Notes: a model not told the origin generated them from the sequence alone. A stretch of DNA of 6,474 nucleotides from Bacillota bacterium (GCA_017861475.1 JAGFXV010000090.1:1-6474); one strand, 5' to 3'; shown: positions 1-6,036, numbered from the stretch's first letter. Program-made: numbers and translations.

Positions 1-23
1 AAGGATCCCTCTACAAACAATTG

Positions 24-1409
24 TTACCTATGGCTTTTTATATATGGGAAGAAATTTATGTCTTCTTGTTCCATGTGCCCAATTACTATATCATCAACAA
101 CAAATGAGAAAAAATCTGCCGGTTTGATTTTATTATTTATACAGGATTCCTTTAGCTTTAAGGCTTTAAAAACCAAATCCTTGTGAATTTTAGTGTGCTC
201 CTCATAATTTGGGTATCCAATCTCAGACAGAAATTTTTCTTCATTATAAAAATGGTATGAGATATGGTTCAGCAATAATTCCAACTGAACCATGATTTTA
301 TCAAATCCTTTGTCGGAGAGGGACATGTTGATCAAATGGTTTCCCAGTTCAACCATTTTTTGATGCTCTTTGTCAATTTGTTCATTTCCGCAGTTCCATT
401 CATTTTTCCACTCCAGGTGCACATAAGCAGCTGGAATACTATCCTGAATATCATAGGCGATTACCTGATTTCTGCCGCCATTCTTAGCTTCATAGAGAGC
501 TGCGTCCGCACGTTTAAACCAGTCATCCAAAGCTTCATTGCATATATATTCCGAAGCGCCAATACTAACGGTTACTTTCCCGTAAGCAAGGCACTGGTTG
601 TTGGCCACCTTTGTACGGATTCTTTCTGCTACAAGGACTGCATCGCCAATTGAAGTATTTGGCATCAGTACAATGAATTCTTCTCCTCCGTATCTGGCAG
701 CAATATCAAAACTTCGCAATGAGGAGGTTATAATCTGGGCAATAATCTTCAGCACCTCATCACCTTTCACATGGCCAAAGGTGTCATTTACTTTTTTAAA
801 GTGATCTATATCCAATACCAGCATTGAAATTGGCATTTTATAGCGTTTGACGCTTTCCTTCACTTCAGTTGTTTTAATATTTAAGAAAGTACGGTTATAT
901 AAGCCAGTCAATTGGTCATGAAAACTCAAGTATAACAGCTTTATATGGGCTTCGATCAAGTCGCGCATTTTCTCCATTAGGATTACCATTTCAGATGAAT
1001 AGTCATTTTCCTTGTCATCAAGGATACAAATTGTTCCGAAAGGTTTATCATTAGGCAGCATAATGGGAAATCCCAAATAGCACAACATATTGTGTTTTAT
1101 ATCCGGATTGTTTTTCCACTCAGGAGATTTCAATGCATTGGCAACAAACAGCTTTTCTTTTTCCAGGATTACCTTCTCGCAATAAAGTCCAGAATTAATG
1201 AGATGTTCTTTATTTCCTACCATATAAGGATTATCTGTGGAGTTGCTCGCCACTAATACCTCGATTTCCTTATTTACAACTTTCATGATTAGACCTACAC
1301 GGGCTCCTCCGATATGAGCGATGAGATCGACGATACTCTGCCAATCTTGAAGTACGTTGTCCGGAATTTCGAAATGGTTAGTATATTCATTTACGAGTTC
1401 TTCCATCAT
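24..1409 (-). CDS. GAF-GGDEF-bacteriohemerythrin protein (probable gas/redox-regulated diguanylate cyclase)
   Basis: Predicted cytoplasmic enzyme of 461 residues that would make c-di-GMP from two GTP. Residues about 15-155 look like a GAF sensor domain (ending FGTICILDD). Residues about 160-320 are a GGDEF domain with an intact GGEEF active site (241-245) and an RSFD sequence (232-235) five residues before it, matching the RxxD product-inhibition site. Residues about 330-461 are a bacteriohemerythrin with all seven expected di-iron ligands: H349, H386 and E390 (HxxxE), H405 and H409 (HxxxH), H445 and D450 (HxxxxD). No transmembrane segment is evident. An in-frame ATG at 1442 has no ribosome binding site, whereas ATG 1409 has AGAAGGG eight bases upstream, so 1409 is preferred. 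Hemerythrin-GGDEF proteins are known, for example in Vibrio cholerae, where di-iron redox state affects cyclase activity. The signal sensed here (O2, NO or redox) is inference. Confidence 0.9.
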   Translation of the reverse strand: MMEELVNEYTNHFEIPDNVLQDWQSIVDLIAHIGGARVGLIMKVVNKEIEVLVASNSTDNPYMVGNKEHLINSGLYCEKVILEKEKLFVANALKSPEWKNNPDIKHNMLCYLGFPIMLPNDKPFGTICILDDKENDYSSEMVILMEKMRDLIEAHIKLLYLSFHDQLTGLYNRTFLNIKTTEVKESVKRYKMPISMLVLDIDHFKKVNDTFGHVKGDEVLKIIAQIITSSLRSFDIAARYGGEEFIVLMPNTSIGDAVLVAERIRTKVANNQCLAYGKVTVSIGASEYICNEALDDWFKRADAALYEAKNGGRNQVIAYDIQDSIPAAYVHLEWKNEWNCGNEQIDKEHQKMVELGNHLINMSLSDKGFDKIMVQLELLLNHISYHFYNEEKFLSEIGYPNYEEHTKIHKDLVFKALKLKESCINNKIKPADFFSFVVDDIVIGHMEQEDINFFPYIKSHR

Positions 1410-1417
1410 GCAAACAA

Positions 1418-1424
1418 CCCTTCT
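1418..1424 (-). promoter_or_regulatory. Ribosome binding site deciding the start of the GGDEF-hemerythrin gene
   Basis: Read on the minus strand this is AGAAGGG, followed by an eight-base spacer and tandem ATG codons at 1409 and 1406. The upstream in-frame ATG at 1442 is preceded only by A/T-rich sequence. A TATAAT (minus strand, 1446-1441) overlaps that upstream ATG and could be a -10 box for a short leader, but no convincing -35 accompanies it. Confidence 0.6.
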
Positions 1425-1456
1425 GTACGATGATAAATTCATTATAATTATATATT

Positions 1457-1496
1457 AAAAAAATAATCCCGTCCTTATCAGGCATTATAAGGGATT
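1457..1496 (-). terminator. Intrinsic terminator-like hairpin in front of the GGDEF-hemerythrin gene
   Basis: On the minus strand AATCCC then TTAT pair with ATAA and GGGATT around an eight-base loop, with a four-base bulge, and are followed by A and seven T (1463-1457). The alternative pairing CCTTAT/ATAAGG uses the same arms. It lies about 50 bases upstream of the cyclase start, so it would either stop antisense transcripts coming from the right or act as an attenuator in a long leader. I recognised no known riboswitch aptamer upstream of it. Confidence 0.45.
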
Positions 1497-1549
1497 TCAG
1501 AATAAGTTTGGCCATTTACTTCCTTATATTTGGCGCTGATCAAATAAGG
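1473..1549. repeat. Two successive CCTTAT...ATAAGG inverted repeats
   Basis: CCTTAT (1473-1478) is mirrored by ATAAGG (1487-1492), and CCTTAT (1522-1527) is mirrored by ATAAGG (1544-1549). The second pair can be extended to CCTTAT(AT)TTG against CAAATAAGG. Four copies of one hexamer lie within 77 bases of the divergent intergenic region, arranged as two palindromes with 8- and 16-base centres. They may be regulator binding sites or RNA hairpins; no known operator consensus was recognised. Confidence 0.5.
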
Positions 1550-1649
1550 TATCAATATTAAAAAAGCTCGTACTTAAAAAAACTGACATGCTAAGTTCGG
1601 AAACGGCTGAAAGACAGATTTTGCTCAATTTTTAATCAATAAATTTATA

Positions 1650-1658
1650 TGGTATATT
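1650..1658 (+). promoter_or_regulatory. Candidate extended -10 promoter of the CoA-transferase/GNAT gene
   Basis: TGGTATATT fits the extended -10 form TGnTATAAT with one mismatch. The matching -35 position (TTTTAA, 1630-1635) is weak, which an extended -10 element can tolerate. Transcription would start near 1665, giving a leader of about 30 bases that contains the AAGGGGGG ribosome binding site. Confidence 0.4.
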
Positions 1659-1660
1659 TA

Positions 1661-1676
1661 AACAAAACAGTTTGTT
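1661..1676. promoter_or_regulatory. Short palindrome over the predicted transcription start
   Basis: AACAAA (1661-1666) and TTTGTT (1671-1676) are perfect inverted repeats around ACAG. They sit directly between the candidate -10 box and the ribosome binding site (1677-1684), a typical place for an operator or a 5' hairpin. The half-sites have the wrong orientation for a Rex box (TTGTGA...TCACAA), so no regulator is proposed. Confidence 0.3.
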
Positions 1677-1694
1677 AAGGGGGGATAATGTCAA

Positions 1695-3587
1695 GTGAGC
1701 TTACGTGAGAATAGCAGTAAAATGAACGAACTTATGAATTTATATCCGGAGAAGTTAACGACAGTAGACAAAGTATTCAGAAATATCCGCCGCGGCAACA
1801 AAATATTTATCGGAACTGCCGCAGGAGAACCAAGATATCTCGTCAGATCGTTGATGGATTACTTGATCAAAGATCCCAAGGCTTTTTTTGATGCTGACAT
1901 TTATTATGTATGGACAGTTCTTGATGAAAGCAGCAACTATTTCTATGAAAAGTACAAACGAAATTTCAGGATCAGCTCCTTTTTTATCGGGGACCCTAAC
2001 CGGGCTGCCATTAATAACGGAGATGCAGATTATACGCCGGTTTTTACCTCCAGAATACCGGAACTGCTCGATCGTAAGTATTTACCGGTCGATATTGCAT
2101 TGATCCAGGTATCTTTGCCGGATGAACATGGCTATGTGAATTTAGGGGTAAGTGTTGATGTTGCCAAAACCGCAGTTGAGAATGCCGGACTGATCATTGC
2201 GCAGGTAAATTCATATATGCCCAAGGTGCACGGGGACGGTTTTATCCATATGGATGACATTGACTTTATTATTCCCTATGATGAACCTTTGCCGGAGTAT
2301 GATCCCAAAGAAGAAAGCGAGGTCGTATCACAGATCGGCAAGTATGTTGCCAGCCTTGTTCAGGATGGAGACACCATTCAGATAGGCTATGGATACGTGC
2401 CTTTTTCCATTTTGCCCAGCCTGGGCGACAAAAAACATCTGGGCGTCCATTCCGAGCTTTTAACGGACGGAGTCATTGAGCTAATGAAAAAAGGAGTAAT
2501 CGACAACAGCAGAAAAAGTATAAACAAGGGAAAGACGATTGGAACATATTGTTTGGGTAAGAAGAAAACCTATGATTTTATCAATAATAATCCCGCGGTC
2601 GAACTAAGAAGGATTGATTATGTTGATAATCTGGCAACGATCGCGCGGCATGATAATATGACGGCAATCAATACTGTTTTGCAAATCGATCTGACGGGGC
2701 AGGCTTCAACTGAATCATTAGGTAATGTTTTCTACAGCGGCATCAGCGGATTTGCCAATTTTATGCGGGCTACTCCTCTGGCCAAGAGAGGGAAGACGAT
2801 CATAGCCATGAAATCAACGGCTAAAAATGGGACGGTATCCAAAATAGTGCCCAATCTTCTGGAAGGTTCCGGCGTAAGTATGCACCGGGCTGATGTTCAA
2901 TATGTTGTAACCGAATACGGAATCGCTTATCTGCAGGGAAAGAACCTGCGGGAGAGAGCGATGGAACTAATTTCTATCGCTCACCCCGATTTCAGACCAT
3001 GGCTGATTGAAGAGGCCAAGGCGAGGAACCTGATTTACAAGGATCAGAAATTGGTTCCGGGTCCGAGAGGCCAATACATCGAAGAATACGAAGCGCTCCG
3101 GGAAACAAGGACGGGAATTGATATTCTGTTAAGGCCGATCAAGATCAGTGACGAACCGCGGCTGAGAGATTTCTTTAATTCGCTTTCGGATAAAAGCCTT
3201 TATCTAAGATTTTTTACTCCCCGTAAATATGTTCCCCACGAGAGTCTGCAGGAGATTGTTACCTTTGATAATGCCAAAGGTGTTTCCATTGTGGCCTTGG
3301 TACAACAGGAAAAAAATGAAAAAATAATCGGGCTGGGACAGTATTATATAAATGACACCAAATATTCAGCCGAGATTAGTTTTGCCACCAGTGATGAGTT
3401 TCAAAACAATGGGATTGCATCGATCTTGCTTAACCATTTAACTTATCTGGCCCAGAAAAATGGACTATTAAGCTTTACTGCCTCCGTTCTGGCTGAAAAT
3501 CGCTCCATGATAAAAGTACTTAAAAAAGTTGGGTTTGTCCACAAAGCCACAGAAGATGGCGTTTCAGAATTTGAAAAGGCATTTTAA
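1695..3587 (+). CDS. Acetyl-CoA hydrolase/CoA-transferase fused to a GNAT acetyltransferase domain
   Basis: Bifunctional cytoplasmic protein of 630 residues. Residues about 10-440 form a complete acetyl-CoA hydrolase/transferase module of the 4-hydroxybutyrate/succinyl/acetyl CoA-transferase type. The segment LGVHSE carries the expected catalytic glutamate at E254, and the C-terminal half shows the family pattern SGISGFANF, TEYGIAYLQGK and RAMELISIAHPDFR. Residues about 474-630 are a GNAT domain: QNNGIAS (570-576) is the acetyl-CoA pyrophosphate loop and ENRSMIKVLKKVGF the following helix. The first module would move CoA between carboxylic acids, or hydrolyse acyl-CoA; the second would acetylate an unknown amine or protein lysine. 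The start is GTG 1695, ten bases after AAGGGGGG. An ATG at 1688 opens only a six-codon frame that overlaps the GTG. The same fusion is seen in annotated anaerobe and delta-proteobacterial proteins, so the architecture is not new. Substrates cannot be read from the sequence. Confidence 0.9.
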   Translation: MSLRENSSKMNELMNLYPEKLTTVDKVFRNIRRGNKIFIGTAAGEPRYLVRSLMDYLIKDPKAFFDADIYYVWTVLDESSNYFYEKYKRNFRISSFFIGDPNRAAINNGDADYTPVFTSRIPELLDRKYLPVDIALIQVSLPDEHGYVNLGVSVDVAKTAVENAGLIIAQVNSYMPKVHGDGFIHMDDIDFIIPYDEPLPEYDPKEESEVVSQIGKYVASLVQDGDTIQIGYGYVPFSILPSLGDKKHLGVHSELLTDGVIELMKKGVIDNSRKSINKGKTIGTYCLGKKKTYDFINNNPAVELRRIDYVDNLATIARHDNMTAINTVLQIDLTGQASTESLGNVFYSGISGFANFMRATPLAKRGKTIIAMKSTAKNGTVSKIVPNLLEGSGVSMHRADVQYVVTEYGIAYLQGKNLRERAMELISIAHPDFRPWLIEEAKARNLIYKDQKLVPGPRGQYIEEYEALRETRTGIDILLRPIKISDEPRLRDFFNSLSDKSLYLRFFTPRKYVPHESLQEIVTFDNAKGVSIVALVQQEKNEKIIGLGQYYINDTKYSAEISFATSDEFQNNGIASILLNHLTYLAQKNGLLSFTASVLAENRSMIKVLKKVGFVHKATEDGVSEFEKAF

Positions 3588-3605
3588 CCGGGAGGGAGTT
3601 CTCTC

Positions 3606-3650
3606 ATGATGCAATACTATGTTACAGTAATTGGCGACATGAATGACTGA
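3606..3650 (+). CDS. Possible 14-residue micro-ORF upstream of ygbA
   Basis: Tandem ATG codons open a frame reading MMQYYVTVIGDMND before TGA. It is preceded by the purine run GGGAGGGAG, ending about seven bases before the first ATG, as good a ribosome binding site as many in this window. The peptide resembles the start of a Rossmann-like or SatD-like protein (YYVTVIGD), so it may be the remnant of a lost gene. Alternatively it is a leader peptide for ygbA, or chance. It lies 18 bases after the CoA-transferase stop and ends 35 bases before ygbA. Coding status is unproven. Confidence 0.3.
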   Translation: MMQYYVTVIGDMND

Positions 3651-3676
3651 AATAAATCAAAATAATTGACTGTAAC
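3621..3676 (+). promoter_or_regulatory. Inverted repeat and FNR-like box in the ygbA leader
   Basis: GTTACAGT (3621-3628) is perfectly mirrored by ACTGTAAC (3669-3676). AATT follows the first arm and precedes the second with one extra G. The right arm directly abuts the GGAGG ribosome binding site (3677-3681), so an RNA stem here could limit access to it. Between the arms, CTGAAATAAATCAA (3647-3660) matches eight of ten fixed positions of the CRP/FNR-family box TTGATnnnnATCAA. NO- and redox-responsive members of that family control ygbA-like genes in other bacteria, but control here is only inferred. Confidence 0.3.
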
Positions 3677-3685
3677 GGAGGAAAT

Positions 3686-4006
3686 ATGGCTTTTTCAAGA
3701 ACCCTGGAAATAAAAACCGTGCAAGAAATGATCAGGATGTATTGCCACGCAATGCACAACACTACAAACGATGAACTTTGTGTTGATTGCATGAAATTGC
3801 TGACATATGCTGAGCAACGGATCGATAAATGCTTTTATGGAGATGACAAGCCGGTATGCTCAAAATGCACAGTGCATTGCTATAAGCCGGAGATGAGAGA
3901 AAAGATAAAAGAAATCATGCGATATTCCGGGCCCCGGATGATGTGGAAAAGACCGATCCTTTCTCTCCGATATATGTACAGGAAAATCTTCAAGAGCAAT
4001 ATTTAA
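3686..4006 (+). CDS. ygbA: YgbA-family (nitrous oxide-stimulated promoter family) cysteine-rich protein
   Basis: Small soluble protein of 106 residues belonging to the family represented by Escherichia coli YgbA. Seven cysteines are set out as in the family: C20 followed by His, a CxxC pair (32, 35), C49, and CxxCxxxC (58, 61, 65). After these come HCYKPEMREKIKEIMRYSG and PRMMW, the signature of the C-terminal half. The cysteine pattern suggests a metal or Fe-S site, but this is inference and the biochemical activity is not established. In enterobacteria the gene belongs to the NO-responsive NsrR regulon and helps growth under nitrosative stress. ATG 3686 follows GGAGG with a short spacer. 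The gene ends at a strong terminator and is followed by nrfHA, which also handles nitrite and NO, so the placement supports a nitrosative-stress role. Confidence 0.85.
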   Translation: MAFSRTLEIKTVQEMIRMYCHAMHNTTNDELCVDCMKLLTYAEQRIDKCFYGDDKPVCSKCTVHCYKPEMREKIKEIMRYSGPRMMWKRPILSLRYMYRKIFKSNI

Positions 4007-4014
4007 TAGTATTG

Positions 4015-4052
4015 GGAAGGCAATGAGACAGTCCTTATTGCTTCCTTTTTTT
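4015..4052 (+). terminator. Intrinsic terminator after ygbA
   Basis: GGAAGGCAAT (4015-4024) pairs with ATTGCTTCC (4037-4045), leaving one bulged G and a 12-base loop, and seven T follow (4046-4052). It starts eight bases after the ygbA stop and separates ygbA from nrfHA, implying that nrfHA has its own promoter. Confidence 0.85.
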
Positions 4053-4106
4053 ATGTCTTAATCAGGGCCAAGAACTAGAGAAAATAGGACTTTAGTTAAG
4101 ACAAAA
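4051..4106. repeat. Interrupted inverted repeat upstream of nrfHA
   Basis: TGTCTTAA (4054-4061) and TTAAGACA (4096-4103) are perfect mirror images 34 bases apart. The match extends to 10 of 11 positions when the flanking bases are counted. The left arm touches the terminator T-run. The pair lies 20-70 bases upstream of the candidate nrfHA promoter, a plausible place for an activator or two-part operator. No named regulator fits. Confidence 0.4.
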
Positions 4107-4124
4107 TCAATGGCAAAAATTAGT

Positions 4125-4153
4125 TTGCGGAGGAGGAATTACTAAATTATGAT
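4125..4153 (+). promoter_or_regulatory. Candidate sigma-A-type promoter of nrfHA
   Basis: TTGCGG (4125-4130) and TATGAT (4148-4153) are 17 bases apart. The -10 box matches the consensus at five of six positions and the -35 at three of six. Transcription would begin near 4160, about 45 bases before the preferred nrfH start. The weak -35 would fit a promoter that needs an activator. The purine run GGAGGAGG at 4129-4136 lies inside the promoter spacer and faces only a two-codon frame (ATG 4149), so it is probably not a working ribosome binding site. Confidence 0.4.
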
Positions 4154-4204
4154 ATAAATAGACAATCATTTCCCAATATGGCGTAGAAGGAGATGGTGCA
4201 AACC

Positions 4205-4633
4205 ATGAAAAAGATTTTGCTTTGGCTTGCCGCCTTGATGCTGTTGGGTTTCTGCATGATGCTGATGACCAAGATCCCCGCGCTGGGTCTATCAGAAGCC
4301 GGTTTCTGTGGAAAGTGTCATGCCATGGATTATCAAGTAAGTACATATCTCCATTCTTCACATGCCCGGGAAGCTAATTGCGGAGATTGCCATGATCCCC
4401 ACGGGTTGGTCACTGGCAGCGTGTATGCAGCCTACACCGGCAGCAGAGATGTTTATCGAGTTGTCACCAACACTACCCCTGCCGAAATTAGAGCTACCGA
4501 AATGAGTAAAAAGATTCTCCAGGAAAATTGTCTGCGTTGTCACAGTGATATTATGAGAGACGTCGGCGATACCAGAAAAAATGGGGGCGTCTATTGCTTT
4601 CAATGCCATCAGGGCATTGTTCATCCTAAATAG
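4205..4633 (+). CDS. nrfH: NrfH, membrane tetraheme quinol dehydrogenase subunit of nitrite reductase
   Basis: Membrane-anchored tetraheme c-type cytochrome of the NapC/NirT family, 142 residues. It oxidises menaquinol and passes electrons to NrfA on the outer face of the membrane. Residues about 3-22 form a single hydrophobic anchor. Four CxxCH sites follow: C35-H39, C59-H63, C109-H113 and C131-H135. The first reads CGKCHAM, the CxxCHxM form typical of NrfH, in which M41 rather than histidine ligates heme 1. CHDPHG after heme 2 and CHQGIVH at the end also match the family. In-frame ATG 4193 and GTG 4196 sit zero to three bases from the GAAGGAG ribosome binding site (4186-4192). ATG 4205, with a 12-base spacer, is followed by MKK and the hydrophobic stretch and is preferred; if 4193 were used the protein would gain four residues. 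nrfA starts 17 bases after the stop, so the two form an operon. Confidence 0.93.
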   Translation: MKKILLWLAALMLLGFCMMLMTKIPALGLSEAGFCGKCHAMDYQVSTYLHSSHAREANCGDCHDPHGLVTGSVYAAYTGSRDVYRVVTNTTPAEIRATEMSKKILQENCLRCHSDIMRDVGDTRKNGGVYCFQCHQGIVHPK

Positions 4634-4650
4634 GAAAGGGGATGTTCTGC

Positions 4651-5913
4651 ATGGAAGCATCAAAGGTTAAAAAATTGGTGATGATATTGGGCGTCATCGT
4701 CATCGTTGCTGTCTCAACAGGTATTTACTTTTTCAATCGGAATAATACCGTTGTGACAGAAACGGCTCGCGGTGAGATCGCTGTCAACGAAACAAACTCA
4801 GCGGTATGGGGCAAGTTATATCCAGCCCATTGGGACAGTTATCAGGCCAACCTGAGCAATTCTGCCAAGCCTTCCCATTTTGAAACCAAGCCCTACCTGC
4901 AGGTCATGTATGAGGGAACAGGATTTGCCAAGGAATACAACGAACCGCGCGGACATTTGTATACCATTGAGGATGTGACTTCCATCAATCCTGCCCGACA
5001 AAAGGCGGGTGCTTCCTGCTTTACCTGTAAATCAACCCAGGTCCCTCAAATGATGGATAAATACAGAGCACAATATTATCTGATGTCTTTTGACGAAATG
5101 AAAGGACAGATCACAGAACCGATCGGCTGTCTGGATTGCCATGATCCCAAAACCATGGCATTAACGATTACTCGTCCGGCCCTGAAAGAAGCCCTGCAGC
5201 GTCAAGGTCGTGATTTGAATAAGATCACCAACCAGGAAATGCGCAGTTTGGTTTGTGCGCAATGCCATGTAACCTATTACTTCGCACCGGAAACCAAAAA
5301 AGTTACCTTTCCCTGGGATAAAGGTTTTACTGCGCGACAGATCCTGGCTTATTTCGATGAAGAAAAGTTCACGGAATGGGTGCATCCTACTGCTGGATCA
5401 AATCTCGTGAAAGCCCGCCATGCAGAGTATGAGACATTTATGGGAAGTACGCATCAGACAGCCGGTGTTGCCTGCGCCGATTGCCATATGCCCTACACCA
5501 TGGTCGGCAATAAAAAAATCTCCTCCCATGTTTGGCAGAGTCCCCTCAACAACATCGAACAGAGCTGTACCACCTGTCATCGTAATGGTACGGAATGGTT
5601 AAAGACTCGAGTCGAAACGATCCAGACCCAGGTCAAGCAAAGTCAGGATCTGGCAGGGGAAGCAGTAGTACAGGCTATCAATGAATTAAAAATCGCTCGG
5701 GAAACCCCGAACGTTGATCAGGCAAAACTTGCCGAAGCCATGAACCTCCATCGCGAAGCCCAGTGGTATCTTGATTATGTCGCAGTAACTAATGGCTACG
5801 GCTTTCACAATCCCACCGCCACCTTGAACGATTTAAACACAGCCATTGATAAAGCGTATAAGGCAGTTGAGAAATCAAGGGAGGCAAGGGGAGCCAAGAC
5901 ATCTTTTAACTAA
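4651..5913 (+). CDS. nrfA: NrfA, pentaheme ammonia-forming cytochrome c nitrite reductase (calcium-independent type)
   Basis: Catalytic subunit that reduces nitrite to ammonium with six electrons delivered by NrfH. The 420-residue protein has an N-terminal hydrophobic anchor (about residues 9-28) with no clear cleavage site, then five heme sites: CFTCK (123-127), whose lysine ligates the active-site heme, and CxxCH at 160-164, 202-206, 275-279 and 306-310. Active-site residues by alignment with known NrfA are R116, Y209 and H257. SSHVW (H293), GSTH (H268) and GFHNP near the C terminus carry the distal heme ligands. The usual calcium ligands are changed: the Glu of CHVEYY is T208 and the Gln of KxQH is R256 (KARH), as in the arginine-containing Geobacter lovleyi type. 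The length is below the classical roughly 480 residues, with a shorter loop before the first heme. ATG 4651, nine bases after AAAGGGG, is preferred over ATG 4642, which touches it. Confidence 0.95.
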   Translation: MEASKVKKLVMILGVIVIVAVSTGIYFFNRNNTVVTETARGEIAVNETNSAVWGKLYPAHWDSYQANLSNSAKPSHFETKPYLQVMYEGTGFAKEYNEPRGHLYTIEDVTSINPARQKAGASCFTCKSTQVPQMMDKYRAQYYLMSFDEMKGQITEPIGCLDCHDPKTMALTITRPALKEALQRQGRDLNKITNQEMRSLVCAQCHVTYYFAPETKKVTFPWDKGFTARQILAYFDEEKFTEWVHPTAGSNLVKARHAEYETFMGSTHQTAGVACADCHMPYTMVGNKKISSHVWQSPLNNIEQSCTTCHRNGTEWLKTRVETIQTQVKQSQDLAGEAVVQAINELKIARETPNVDQAKLAEAMNLHREAQWYLDYVAVTNGYGFHNPTATLNDLNTAIDKAYKAVEKSREARGAKTSFN

Positions 5914-5983
5914 AAAAACAAATAAATTCTGCTAAAGGATCAGGAAGTATTGGCTTGCTTTTTCTCCCATAATAATTAAGGAG

Positions 5984-6036
5984 ATGTCTTCTTGCTGCCA
6001 GGATCAATATTCCTGGATGAACATGTAATTCATTGA
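5984..6036 (+). other. Leader region with possible micro-ORFs and two small hairpins before the MBL gene
   Basis: AAGGAG (5978-5983) precedes two overlapping 14-codon frames. ATG 5984 reads MSSCCQDQYSWMNM but has no spacer. TTG 5992 reads (M)LPGSIFLDEHVIH, ends at TGA 6034-6036 and has an ideal eight-base spacer. The same stretch contains the hairpin arms CCAGGA/TCCTGG (5998-6003, 6011-6016) and ATGAA/TTCAT (6017-6021, 6029-6033). This may be a regulatory leader, or the strong ribosome binding site may be left over from another gene. No terminator with a T-run was found between nrfA and this point, so read-through from nrfHA is possible. Confidence 0.25.

Noticed and set aside
336..804. Plus-strand frames of 105 and 68 codons inside the cyclase gene
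   Set aside because: They lie opposite the well-supported GGDEF-hemerythrin reading frame, have no recognisable domain, and no ribosome binding site was evident.
1561..1626. Possible sigma-54 promoter or c-di-GMP riboswitch in the divergent region
   Set aside because: The GG and GC elements (1605-1606, 1623-1624) are 16 bases apart instead of 10, and no GEMM core motif could be found on either strand.
1688..1708. ATG at 1688 as start of the CoA-transferase
   Set aside because: It is in another frame and stops after six codons; GTG 1695 has the correct spacing from AAGGGGGG and leads into the conserved protein.
4110..4145. Short frame MAKISLRRRNY upstream of nrfH
   Set aside because: No ribosome binding site precedes it and it overlaps the candidate -35 region, so chance is the simpler explanation.
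4107..4663. Minus-strand frames of 84 and 101 codons across nrfH
   Set aside because: They mirror the NrfH coding sequence with its four CxxCH sites and have no independent support.
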